Source: Barthelona sp. PCE
Taxonomy: Eukaryota > Metamonada: BaSk clade
Direction: 5' to 3'
NCBI GenBank assembly: GCA_040285745.1
Contig: JAUFOR010000006.1
Coordinates: 620,001-684,000, forward strand
Length of the DNA stretch: 64,000 bases
The first letter of the stretch is position 1; the number at the start of each line of letters is the position of its first letter. Made by a program: the position numbers and the translations under genes. The notes beneath the pieces were generated by a model, which ran no database searches, had not been told where the DNA came from, and saw only the letters and a program-made list of their open reading frames with translations. Shown piece by piece: positions 1 to 9,122 of this stretch.

Positions 1-239
1 CCTGGAACAGTTAAACGCCTCCTAGGACAACAACTTCTATTCCAAGCATACTCAGAATTGCATGATTTCAGCATATTTAAGAATCCTGTTGTTAGGTTCT
101 TGATCTTGTGCCCGTCTGTACCAAAAGAATCAACGGATTTAGGATCGAACGATGAAGTTTCTAGAAAAGAAAACGCTGACTCATATTCGTTGTAGCTCAG
201 CTGTCCTGGCTCACAAAACGTGGACGAAACAGACTGCAT
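1..239 (-). CDS. partial CDS, N-terminal 79 codons of an unknown protein
   Basis: Reading leftward from an ATG at 239-237, the frame stays open to the window edge (79 complete codons, no stop). The product starts MQSVSSTFCEPGQL and is Ser-rich and polar, with Cys near position 9 and a CC pair near residue 70. I recognise no domain. It is divergent to the gene starting at 657, with about 417 bp between the two start codons, which is a plausible layout for two promoters. The frame is short, so chance cannot be fully excluded, but an open frame of this length from an ATG with mixed codon use is more likely the 5' end of a real gene continuing to the left. Confidence 0.5.
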   Translation of the reverse strand, partial: MQSVSSTFCEPGQLSYNEYESAFSFLETSSFDPKSVDSFGTDGHKIKNLTTGFLNMLKSCNSEYAWNRSCCPRRRLTVP

Positions 240-656
240 CGGACCTAATTACAAATGTACAGGTCGGAAACGGAGAGAAAAAAGAAAAACGATGCTTTAG
301 CAGTTAAAAGTGTACTATAATTAATATTCAGGGCTTTTTTGGGCACGTGCACCATGCTACATCAGCAATTTTTATCGTATGATATGGAGTGGCCTCTTTT
401 AGCATTTCTTTTTTGTGTACAATTTTTCACAAAGTATATACCCTTGGCAGGTGTTTACAGGTACAACATTCCACAATCACTGGATATAATGTGCTCAATA
501 TGTGAATACACAATGTATCCTCTATTCTTATGTGTAGTGAGTATTATTATAACATTATGTACCACACAGGGCTTTTTATGAATATATCACATCAGTTGAC
601 CGAATAAAATTCCTAAAAGAAGTGTTTTCGATTATTTTTTTCCTTCCATTAGAAGA
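240..656. other. intergenic, divergent promoter region
   Basis: AT-rich spacer between two divergent genes. It contains a 75-codon frame from an ATG at 354 to 581 with hydrophobic residues, but without a recognisable family or good codon use; I do not call it a gene. No tRNA-like or repeat structure was seen. Immediately before the next start there is a T-rich tract ending in TTAG (about 636-651). Confidence 0.5.
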
Positions 657-1928
657 ATGGATGACTTCATAAATTCATACCTGACGTCGGAACCGAGAAA
701 CGAGTCAGCATTTGCTGAAGAATCGGATCTAGAACGAGCAGCGCACTACATCAATGGGAGTTTGAAAATTTATCACATCAGTCCTTTGAATTTTTGTAAT
801 CCTGATGGAAAGGACTGCACAAAGATAGTGAACGCGTTCTATTCGATATTGGAACGCATGGGAAATAGTGAAGAACGAGTTAAAGATCTTGAATCTAAGT
901 TGGCTCGAAGCAAATCGAATTTTGATACCGTTAAACAGAAGCATGACGTCATTGCTGGGAAGCTGCAAACATCACGATCACAGATTAGTGAGAAAGATCA
1001 TGCCATCAGAAATCTGGAGCGAGATATGAAGAGCACTAATTCTTCTGTACATCGTGAAAATAAGAATCTACAAAAGTCCATCAATGAGCTGACATTCCAG
1101 TGTAAGAAATATAATAAGGAATTGAAAAGGAAAGAAATCGAAACGAACAGATTAAAGGAACGTATTCAAAGGATGAATGATAATTATTTAGACATTGATT
1201 TTGATTACAGACCAATCAGCAAGCGCCTCCCCGACCCGCAATCCAATCAACTGTATCAGACTTTGATTAGTAGTCACAAAAATAGATTCGACGACTTGGT
1301 TAACCAAACAGAGGTTCTAAGTACTTCATTAGGTATAGTTATTGAGCAAATGAACGGATTAGTCGCAGCATTTCCTCATGTTTTGTGTCAGTATGTTGAT
1401 ACATCACGTTTACCAGTTGAATTTATTGGTAATACATTTACTAATTTAATTAATGATTTAGAAAGAGTAGAAAAGGAGATAACAGAACTTCCAAGTCCTT
1501 CTTACCTTTTATCGCAGTTGAATGGTGAAGATGTACATAAACAATTTTTATATAGACATATTGAAATTTTAAGAGAACGTGTTGAAGAATCTGAAAAACT
1601 GTTAGATATGCAGAAACTTCAGTTTAGTAAGCAAATTGAAGTGTTTGGAGCCCAAAGACAACAAGATATTGTGACAGATGATATTGTTGCAGCTAAAATG
1701 GAAGAATTGCAAATTTTAAGAAATGAGTTAGAAGGACGTGAGAAATCTATGCAAGAACGTGAGAGGAGTTTTGAGATTGAAAGACAGATGTATATGTCCA
1801 CAATGGATTCGTTGACACCAAATAGAACTCCTGGTCGCCCTTTAAGGAGTGTTTTTGATGGGTTAAACTCGCCAACGGACTCCCCCATGAGGTTTGACTC
1901 ACCTTTAACAGCTAAAATAAAGAGATAA
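657..1928 (+). CDS. ADIP/SSX2IP (Msd1)-like coiled-coil protein
   Basis: A 423-residue protein. Residues about 20-175 resemble the ADIP domain (afadin- and alpha-actinin-binding protein, SSX2IP; Msd1 in fission yeast). There is a short globular N-terminus with a motif about a single conserved helix pair, then a long coiled coil. The closest match is KRKEIETNRLKERIQRM near residues 157-173, which parallels KRKE-x-E-x-NKLKERL in animal ADIP. A second coiled coil lies at about 300-400 and a Pro/Ser/Asp-rich tail with TP and SP sites follows. Members act at centrosomes, basal bodies or spindle poles in microtubule anchoring, so a basal-body role in a flagellate is plausible (inference). The ATG lies 6 bases after a T-rich TTAG. 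The gene ends 71 bp before the kinase, on the same strand. Confidence 0.7.
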   Translation: MDDFINSYLTSEPRNESAFAEESDLERAAHYINGSLKIYHISPLNFCNPDGKDCTKIVNAFYSILERMGNSEERVKDLESKLARSKSNFDTVKQKHDVIAGKLQTSRSQISEKDHAIRNLERDMKSTNSSVHRENKNLQKSINELTFQCKKYNKELKRKEIETNRLKERIQRMNDNYLDIDFDYRPISKRLPDPQSNQLYQTLISSHKNRFDDLVNQTEVLSTSLGIVIEQMNGLVAAFPHVLCQYVDTSRLPVEFIGNTFTNLINDLERVEKEITELPSPSYLLSQLNGEDVHKQFLYRHIEILRERVEESEKLLDMQKLQFSKQIEVFGAQRQQDIVTDDIVAAKMEELQILRNELEGREKSMQERERSFEIERQMYMSTMDSLTPNRTPGRPLRSVFDGLNSPTDSPMRFDSPLTAKIKR

Positions 1929-1999
1929 TACTGTTTTCCAAAATTCCCATTTCCTTCGATTTGTTTTTTGTGATTGTGGTTATTTTTATTCCTTAGGAC

Positions 2000-3937
2000 A
2001 TGGACACAAGGGCAGAGAAACTTTCATCTGAAGATATTCCGTCAGGTCGCCTTGTACTCTTTCATCCACATAGAAATGGTCGTGTTTCGCTTGTTTTCAA
2101 TAATGGATCCGCTCTACAGATGACGCAGGTTCAGTCTGATGACATACCTTCGAGTTGGCCGGTTAGCTGTCCTGTATGCGGTCACACAACGTTTTATTCC
2201 AGCAGACCAGAGGAAGAAATTCCTAACTCTACCAACCGGTCGCGATCGACTTCTTTCTCACATCCATCACAATTTAGAGATGAGACAGGTTCTATGAATG
2301 TTCATACTTTTGCTCATCAAGCATCCGATTATTTCTTTCAGTTAGAGAGAAACCTTGACCGTGCACACGCAGAAGGACCCCGTTTGCTTCCTTCTGAACA
2401 CCACGTAATTAATTCTGCATTGAATACGGGGTACTACGAAAAATTCTTCCGTGAAATACGAATTTTAGGACAGGGTTCCTTTGGAATTGTATACCTTGTG
2501 GAACACATTCTCCCTGCGTTTCATAACCAGTCGTTGGGCACATATGCATTGAAGAAGACATGTTGCGGAGAGAGGATACCGTGGATTGTTCGAGAACTCC
2601 GTCAAGCAACGATGCTTCAGCAGCTCAGACACCCGAACGTGTTACAGTACAAGCATTGCTGGTTAGAGAGAGGGAAATTTGGCAGGTTCTGCGAGGAGGA
2701 GACGCTTCTTTTCATGTTGAGTGAATACGCTGATTGCGGGTCGTTGACTAGTGAGTTGGAGTCCACTGTTCGGCTTTCGGACAAGGAGGTATGGGCGTAT
2801 CTGACGGACTGTATCAACGGACTTGCACATTTACATTCTTTGAATATTGTTCATTGTGATGTTAAACTTGATAATTTTTTTTTGAAGAGAGTTTTTGACA
2901 CATTGAACCAAATGTACGTAAAGAGGGTGCTTATTGGCGACTTTGGACAGGCGAGGTTCAGTGACTACGAAGAACGAACGAATCAAACTGGGACACTACG
3001 TTATCGTCCACCAGAGGGTGTTGAACCAGTTTTTTCACTAGACATGTGGGGTCTTGGCTGCTGTCTCTACGCTCTGCTGCTGGGGGATCTCCCGTTCACA
3101 TCAGAGGAGTGTATGGATGAAGGTACACTGAAGAGTGCGCTCGATGATTTAGATTGGGACATGGTCGATCGGCATCCGATATTTGCAATCATCCTTCAAC
3201 GGTTGCTTTGTTGCGTGGATGAAAGGATTAGTAGCGATGACCTTTTGCGCTTGATGAATCGAAGCGGACTGACTGTAGCAAATTTCCCAGACAGACATAT
3301 GACTGAGTGTTTGTTGCTCCCAGACGCCCGTAACATAGAAGTGGACTCAGTGAGTGACATATCAGAGCTTGATCTCACCCACAACATCACTCCCAATCGT
3401 CAGAGTAACAGATCTATCCTTACGTTGAGCGACCCTTCACCGGTGATTCATTCACTCATAGAGGAAGAGTCAATCGAGTCTATGGATCTGGACATGCTCA
3501 ATGAGGAGCCGGAGAAGCATAAGCTTATCGTCCAGCCGGAGACTGTCACTGAAGACGAAGGTGAGTTTTTGAGGGTGTATGATAGTCAGTCGATAATACA
3601 ACAGACTCGAGATATCACGATAGCGCAGTCATATATGATGTGGGTGGAGTTATTTTTGTTGATATTCTTGGTAGATACCTCTTTTGTATCTCTATTTTTT
3701 GCATTGTTTTATCTAACTGTTAGTTTGATTGATACAATTGATTTTAATAATCAACGATTGTTAGTGCCCCTTGCACATATCATATTGTTGGTCGGGCGAC
3801 TGTTGAGCTTTGAAGAAATCAAACCTATTCGATACATTGTTTTTACTACACTACTTTTATATAATCTATTGATTCCTGTAATTCATTGGCAATCACTCAC
3901 TTTTAAGTTGGATGATGGAACATATGAAATACATTAG
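2000..3937 (+). CDS. IKS1-like serine/threonine protein kinase with C-terminal membrane segments
   Basis: A 645-residue protein. The N-terminal region has a CPVC pair near residue 58. The kinase domain runs from about 148 to 430: glycine loop GQGSFGIV near 155-162, ATP-binding Lys in YALKK, Glu in the IVREL helix, catalytic loop HCDVKLDN near 284-291, DFG near 314-316 and a PPE in place of APE. The segment leading into the domain (LLPS, GYYEKFFREI) and the phrase HPNVLQYKHCWLE match the fungal/protist IKS1 group. After an acidic linker, residues about 545-635 contain three or four hydrophobic stretches, so the protein is probably tail-anchored in a membrane, as IKS1 relatives are. HRD is HCD here, making it a non-RD kinase whose activation-loop control may differ. 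Kinase assignment is secure; the IKS1 subfamily is likely; the substrate is unknown. Confidence 0.85.
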   Translation: MDTRAEKLSSEDIPSGRLVLFHPHRNGRVSLVFNNGSALQMTQVQSDDIPSSWPVSCPVCGHTTFYSSRPEEEIPNSTNRSRSTSFSHPSQFRDETGSMNVHTFAHQASDYFFQLERNLDRAHAEGPRLLPSEHHVINSALNTGYYEKFFREIRILGQGSFGIVYLVEHILPAFHNQSLGTYALKKTCCGERIPWIVRELRQATMLQQLRHPNVLQYKHCWLERGKFGRFCEEETLLFMLSEYADCGSLTSELESTVRLSDKEVWAYLTDCINGLAHLHSLNIVHCDVKLDNFFLKRVFDTLNQMYVKRVLIGDFGQARFSDYEERTNQTGTLRYRPPEGVEPVFSLDMWGLGCCLYALLLGDLPFTSEECMDEGTLKSALDDLDWDMVDRHPIFAIILQRLLCCVDERISSDDLLRLMNRSGLTVANFPDRHMTECLLLPDARNIEVDSVSDISELDLTHNITPNRQSNRSILTLSDPSPVIHSLIEEESIESMDLDMLNEEPEKHKLIVQPETVTEDEGEFLRVYDSQSIIQQTRDITIAQSYMMWVELFLLIFLVDTSFVSLFFALFYLTVSLIDTIDFNNQRLLVPLAHIILLVGRLLSFEEIKPIRYIVFTTLLLYNLLIPVIHWQSLTFKLDDGTYEIH

Positions 3938-3953
3938 TAGTAACATTTAGCAG

Positions 3954-3959
3954 AATAAA
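3954..3959 (+). terminator. AATAAA, candidate poly(A) signal for the IKS1-like gene
   Basis: AATAAA lies 17 nt after the stop codon, within the 24-bp gap to the convergent eIF4E gene. The cleavage site would therefore fall at or inside the neighbouring gene's 3' end. Confidence 0.5.
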
Positions 3960-3961
3960 TA

Positions 3962-4798
3962 CTAGTTTTTATTATTGTTGTTGTAGTTATTATTGTTATG
4001 TCTTCTACGATTGTTTCTGCGATTGTTCCTGGATGGTTGATTCCTGGAAGGACCTCTAGTCCTCTTGGAATCAGCTACCAATGAACTAGCGTGATCAACG
4101 TCGAAATCAATGATCTCATCACTGATCAATTCCTCATCAATGAGGCTTTTGCAAAATTTAACAATAAGTCCTCGATACTGAACGTTTGTATTACGACGCC
4201 AGATCTTAAGCTCCATTTTAGTAATAGATTGAGGTTTAGGTTTGTTATTGCTCAATTGTTGATATTCCTGAACACGATTTTCAGAACGAGTACAAACAGT
4301 CATACCCAGGATTTCTCTTCTGTTTTCAATACCTACACATGAACCAATTCGCTCACCAATCAAGCTAAAAACGAAATTTCTCCAAATAGATTCAAAACCT
4401 TCAGCACTTTTGGGAGTAAAGCGGAATACAATAGTCTCACCTGACTTATTTTTGGGATCTTCGAATACAGGTCTAACGTTAGCGCGCATGATATGAACTC
4501 TGTTCTTCAACTCCAATTGATGAGGAGGACGGATACTGTCGAGGACACAGATAGCCTCTCCAAGAGTGGTGAAGCGAGAAACTTCCTCAATATTGGTCTT
4601 ACTCCAACTATTTCTTTCTAAAGTTGGGTGCTCAAAAAATAAAGACCAGGGACTGTGTAATTCCAAATCTTCGAAGTTCGATTCGGCGTTGTCGATTGGC
4701 TGAGCAATGTTGTTAGTGAGAGAAGGACTGATAGAATTGTTATTGCTGGATCTAGTGCTAGTGCCAGTGCTGTTACTTGCGGGGTTCGGGGAACTCAT
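3962..4798 (-). CDS. eIF4E-family cap-binding protein, divergent
   Basis: A 278-residue protein. I chose the ATG at 4798 because the first in-frame possibility upstream is TTG, and residues encoded between ATG 4855 and 4798 look like translated leader. A Ser/Asn-rich N-terminus is followed by the eIF4E fold: HSPWSLFF, WSKTNIEEVSRF (matching SKTW..NL..ISKF), NVRPVFEDPKNKSGE (matching GIEPMWEDEKNKRGG), then IWRNFVFSLIGERIG. Of the two cap-sandwiching Trp of human eIF4E, W56 is present but W102 is Phe; the following Glu (E103) is kept. The dorsal Trp (W73) used to bind eIF4G/4E-BP is replaced. The C-terminus is an Arg/Asn-rich low-complexity tail (about 35 residues, coded at 3962-4065). It may be a translation factor or an eIF4E paralogue with weaker cap binding (inference). 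Confidence 0.85.
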   Translation of the reverse strand: MSSPNPASNSTGTSTRSSNNNSISPSLTNNIAQPIDNAESNFEDLELHSPWSLFFEHPTLERNSWSKTNIEEVSRFTTLGEAICVLDSIRPPHQLELKNRVHIMRANVRPVFEDPKNKSGETIVFRFTPKSAEGFESIWRNFVFSLIGERIGSCVGIENRREILGMTVCTRSENRVQEYQQLSNNKPKPQSITKMELKIWRRNTNVQYRGLIVKFCKSLIDEELISDEIIDFDVDHASSLVADSKRTRGPSRNQPSRNNRRNNRRRHNNNNYNNNNKN

Positions 4799-5224
4799 AG
4801 TTGTGCTTATAAATTTGTTGTAAATGGATTGTAAGGAGTAGAAAAGAATAAGCATAGATTTTGCTGAAAAATCGGATTTGAAGTGCTGCTCAACCAAGAA
4901 ACCTACTTTTTCATCACTTGAGCACTGTTTAAAATCTAATACGTTGATGAATCAAACACAAATTTTACTGCCTTAACTTGTTATTCATGTTAGCTTAATA
5001 TCTAACAGTCTGTTCCTGAAGACATGTGACGTTGCATCGTTTTATGTTGTTTTTTTAGAGCTTTCAAAGTTGGAGAATGGAATATTTCAAATAGTGTTTT
5101 CCTGACATTGTTAAAACTTTTAACTTGAAAAGAAATTTTGAATGTGGTGATGCGTTGTGATTATATTCATATTCATATTACACCAATATATACGAATAAT
5201 TTGAGATTAAAAAAAATTGAAGCT
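4799..5224. other. intergenic region
   Basis: About 426 bp of AT-rich sequence upstream of eIF4E and downstream of the broken gene. It contains short ATTCAT microrepeats near 5160-5180 and homopolymer A/T runs. I see no RNA gene, conserved frame or transposon remnant. Confidence 0.5.
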
Positions 5225-7102
5225 TCATAAAATTTCACCTGATGCACTTACTACAACAATTTCGCAGTTTGACAGGAACTTTTCAACGTCAATAGATACG
5301 GTCTCCATATCAAAATCCGAGAAATCATCATTGAATGATAAAATTGTCATTTTGTAACTAAATTCATTCAAATATCTTACATATTTCACAACAACATGAG
5401 GTTTGGGGCTGAAATACCTGTAATGTAGATGCACACTATGCCAATCAGGTACTTCTAATACAGGAAAAACAGAATCAGTCCCTGTGACATACAATGTATT
5501 TCCAACCATACATGCTTTCTTACCAACAAATACCACAGTCTTAACTGCAGCGGAAACCCATCCACAATGGTACAGATCATCATGCTCGTAATAAACAAAG
5601 TGAAATTTGGAACATTGTTGATTTTGTTGAGTAATAACCACCAAATTGTCGTACTCGCTACAAAACATATCGGTAAACGTTCCATTACCTCTCAAAATTA
5701 GTACTTTTCTTTGAAATTCAGAATTCTCAGAATTCTGCACATAAACTGATAACTGCCCCAATAATAAAGCCCAAACACAACATCCACTGATTCCAAACAA
5801 CTTCTCACTCTGACAATTCCCTATTAACTTAGTGTTAATCCACAAATCAAATAAATCAAAATCAGGGTTAACAGATGCAAGTACTTGAATTCTCTCATTG
5901 AACTTCATGTACAAGAATGCAACGCCGTCCACGTAGCGGGGGTGACTGAATACAAGGGTATCCTTTACGTAAAAGTGATAGAAATCTGAATCAATGGTTG
6001 TAAAGTGCAAAACTTTAGTATTACTATCTTTTTCATACAAGTAACCTGCACTAAACAATTTAGTACCACATTGAAAGCCACATGGCAACAAAATAGTGCA
6101 TTTTTCTTCAAAAAAATCAAAAAAAACTTGATTATCAATATTTTCTTCTTTTGTTATTGAAAAATAATCAACACCGCTTATCAAAATGCTAGTTGATTTT
6201 TATAGAACAATTAAACCACGTGTTTTATGCAACAGTATGGGATACAAGTGTCTGTAATCATAATTATATGGTACATTTTCTAAGAAGACTAACTGTTTAA
6301 TGTTATTAAAAATTTTTTTTCCTGATGGATTAGTTAAATATTTACCAAAAATATTCATTCCTTCTCGACTACGCATTGAATTGTTACCAATTCTGATGGT
6401 CATTGATCTTTCTATATGTTCTGTTATACCATTAGTATTAACAAATTTTTCACCATCGAAAGTCTGAAATTTTTCACTGCTGTTCTTGAATATAAACATA
6501 TATTTGCCATCGGACACATCAAGAGAGTGATACTTCATATTCATTAATGTATGATTGTTGGAAAAATAGGGTACTCCATTATTAAAGCAAAGTTTGTACA
6601 AAATTCTATGCTTGTTCTCATCAATTAAAAACAAATTGCTGTCTTGTACAAAACTGTTTAACTCCATTTCATACCCTGGAAATTCAAAAGTATACAGTTT
6701 TTCCATTTGTAAATCAAAAATTGTTACAAGCCAAATTATGTCATCAATATACGCATCTCTAAGTAAAAACCAATATCTTTCATTGAGCAGATCTCCAAAT
6801 CTTACGTCTCTTAACGATACATCGGAGATGCAATATGTTTGGAAGGAAGAAAACTGATTATTGGCAAACTTTAACAGTTCAATCTCAAAAGTTACGATAT
6901 TAGATATCTTATTGTGTCGGTACTGCCTGCAGTAGTGCCATAAAGATGGTTTAAATAGCGATTGACGAAGTTCAACGTTTTTGTCATACACAGCAAAAGA
7001 ATTTGGATGAATTGGGGGAAAACTATTCTTTGGGGGTATTATAGGGGAACCTGAAGCGTCAAATGTCATACAATTAACCTGTTTTACGTTCAGATGACTC
7101 AT
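5225..7102 (-). pseudogene. gene of unknown function split by one in-frame TAA; paralogue of the gene at 13049-15061
   Basis: The ATG at 7102 opens a 300-codon frame that ends at a TAA (6202-6200). The very same frame then continues open for about 325 codons to a TGA at 5225. The downstream half has no ATG for its first 90 or so codons, so it is not a credible independent gene. Total length (626 codons) is close to the intact 670-residue gene at 13049-15061. The two share a segment: IFD..., MELN, a run ending in N-x-x-R-x-LYK at residues about 125-171 here and about 142-186 there, plus a similar GK..FFN..L stretch before the stop. Repeated short beta-strand-like segments suggest a propeller or solenoid fold (inference); no function is known. 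It may be a recent nonsense allele, a programmed readthrough gene, a small intron around the stop, or a base-call error. Confidence 0.7.
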
Positions 7103-7261
7103 AACATGAGAAGCTATGAGATAATCACCAAATCTTTCAAGTTTAAGATGCTCCGCTTGTGTGATATTTGCTCTTGGAATGTTAAAGAAAGAAAAAAAGC
7201 CAAAAAATCAATGAAAAGGGGGGAATAAAATTTTCAAGATTTACTAGGAACCGATAATAAA

Positions 7262-8278
7262 TTATATTCTTGAGGGCAGGGGGATAAAGAAACTTAACAA
7301 GACCATAATAGGATAAGCAATCAGACCAAAAACGATAGTCAGAGCAGCTTCAGCTCTTTGATAATCATAATGTTGTGAAAGAATGAAATAAATAAGAGCA
7401 GCAGGTGATGCAAGAATAATTAACATAATTTGCATGAATTCAGCGGTTGCACCATCATAAAACAAAAAGATTGGTACCATGCACAAAACCGGCCAAACGA
7501 TACATTTAACCAATACGTTAATGAGTGGAACCTTTATGCTTTTCATTGAGAACTTCATAGATTGAAGGCAAAGACCAATAACAAACATTCCTACAGGAAT
7601 TACACAACGTGCAAAGTGATAGCTCAATAAATCAAGCCAATTGGGTAATTTGATACCAAAAATACTAAAGAAAACACCACAATAGATAGCGATTGAATTG
7701 GTAGAAAGATAAGAATTCTTTAATGATTTTTTAAGAACTTCCTTGGAAGAGACTGCGATTTCACCTTCAACAAGCATCTTATTCTCATTGTGTGATTTCT
7801 CACATAAAAAGTGTGCAAAAGGAAGAACAATAATAATGCCAGGGATAGTTAGGATAGAGGGGTACAGCTTGTAATACACTTCGTTACCAGGGAAGATGGA
7901 CTCCAAAACAGCTGGGGCAACCAGCAAGATCATGGGGAAGAGCATAGCCATCATAGTCATACCAGCTGCCATTTGATTTTTTTTACCAACCATAAAGTAA
8001 ATTAAAACCATTAAAATAACATCAATGGCAACAGCTGAAACGAAAAGCTTGACACTCACGCCCTCCAGAGTGTAAGGGGCAATAGAGTGGAAGAATAAGA
8101 ATGGGAAAAAGTATCTCATAACACTCCTGTTCAAACCATCAACTTGTTTTGGGGTAAGACCTGCATTTTGGTCTTTGCTATTCTTTCTAGCAACGAAGTA
8201 CCCTGCGACAATTTCTAAAAATAGCACTAGGATAACGTTCAGTACTCCTGATACAGCATCAAAATTAAATTCAGTCAT
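7262..8278 (-). CDS. auxin efflux carrier (AEC)/PIN-like family membrane transporter
   Basis: A 338-residue integral membrane protein with about ten hydrophobic segments: five in residues 10-160, a polar cytoplasmic loop around 165-190, and five more in 195-335. This is the 5+5 arrangement of the AEC family (PF03547; plant PIN/PILS and bacterial malate/malonate permeases). Supporting features are the Asn-containing start of the second half (STNSIAIYCGVFFSIFGIKLP) and an ARCVIPVGMFVIGLCL segment, which is typical of the second bundle. Members export small organic anions by a secondary mechanism; the substrate cannot be told from sequence. The gene is divergent to the DEAD-box gene across an 844-bp gap and lies 159 bp upstream of the broken gene on the same strand. 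The family is patchy in protists, so transfer is possible but unproven. Confidence 0.75.
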   Translation of the reverse strand: MTEFNFDAVSGVLNVILVLFLEIVAGYFVARKNSKDQNAGLTPKQVDGLNRSVMRYFFPFLFFHSIAPYTLEGVSVKLFVSAVAIDVILMVLIYFMVGKKNQMAAGMTMMAMLFPMILLVAPAVLESIFPGNEVYYKLYPSILTIPGIIIVLPFAHFLCEKSHNENKMLVEGEIAVSSKEVLKKSLKNSYLSTNSIAIYCGVFFSIFGIKLPNWLDLLSYHFARCVIPVGMFVIGLCLQSMKFSMKSIKVPLINVLVKCIVWPVLCMVPIFLFYDGATAEFMQIMLIILASPAALIYFILSQHYDYQRAEAALTIVFGLIAYPIMVLLSFFIPLPSRI

Positions 8279-9122
8279 TTTGTTGGAATTTGTTGTTTAT
8301 ATATGTGAAAAGTATGCGAAAATAGCTTTGTTAAAGTGTTATTGCCCAAAAATATAAGCAAAGAGAAAAGAAATGGGATAGAATTTGGTTTCCACTGTGT
8401 TCTATTTCACCTTTCCATTTCATTTCTTATTGATCGGGCCTGTGGTTAATTTAAGACTTTCTTTCTGGTATTATACCTTTGGTAAGTGTGATTGCAATGT
8501 TCTACGTTGTTTCACACATTAGACCACTTGTTTTTTTAATTAACAATGTGTGTTGTGGTGTTAAATTTTTTTTAGTGACTATTTCTTTGCTCTTGACGTG
8601 ATTTTTTGAATTTGGCAAGCTCATAATCCTTTATTGTCCAATGTGTGTTTGGGTGATGTAGTGCTAATTCTATGCTCAATTACTCCACAAAATGTGCGAA
8701 AATCATGTGATTTTGTAGAGTTAAAGGGAAAGATTGATGCTGTGTAGAAATCATAATGCTGAACAGTAAACTAGATTTTTATCACATAACAATCAGTGTA
8801 GTGGCTGTATACAGCCATTTAGTTCAGGACTTCAATATTTATGATAAAGAATTCATATGCTTATAATATTTCGTTGTTTAACGGGGTGTATCTGGAAGAA
8901 GTAACTTTTGCATGGTGATGGTTACATATCGTGTAGAATGTAGTGTTGTGTATTATTCCAATATGTATTGTTGAATTAGTTATCACAGTTTTTTCTTGTC
9001 TGCGAAGCATGTAAACATTAAATAAACAACTGTAACAGAGTTTGGGTGACAACAGAGCTCATTCATATCATAATGTTGCACAGTTGAGTGATTCAATTAC
9101 TAAAGTTTATTTTACCTTTATC
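8279..9122. promoter_or_regulatory. 844-bp divergent intergenic region between AEC transporter and DEAD-box helicase
   Basis: This is the longest gap without a gene in the window. It is AT-rich with several T runs. No coding frame with plausible codon use, tRNA or transposon remnant was seen. It contains one perfect palindrome (listed separately). As both flanking genes start here, it probably holds two promoters and long 5' leaders. Confidence 0.5.
8802..8817. other. 16-bp perfect palindrome
   Basis: TGGCTGTATACAGCCA is identical to its reverse complement. It stands alone in an AT-rich divergent intergenic region, about 305 bp before the helicase ATG. It could be a dimeric regulator's site, or chance. 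Confidence 0.4.

Noticed and set aside
180-215. TAGCTCAG string like a tRNA D-arm
   Set aside because: No acceptor stem, anticodon arm or GGTTCGA-type T-loop follows; it lies in the partial coding frame.
354-581. 75-codon hydrophobic frame upstream of the ADIP-like gene
   Set aside because: It is short, AT-driven and without family resemblance, and it sits in a divergent promoter region; the longer version of the frame begins only with TTG.
5225-6184. Downstream half of the broken gene as an independent protein
   Set aside because: It begins with TTG, lacks an ATG for about 90 codons, and is in frame with the upstream half across a single stop.
6170-6260. 31-bp GTGGTT...CTAG as an intron removing the TAA
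   Set aside because: Its length is not a multiple of three and removal would break the frame; 45- and 57-nt alternatives keep the frame but have weak 5' splice sites.
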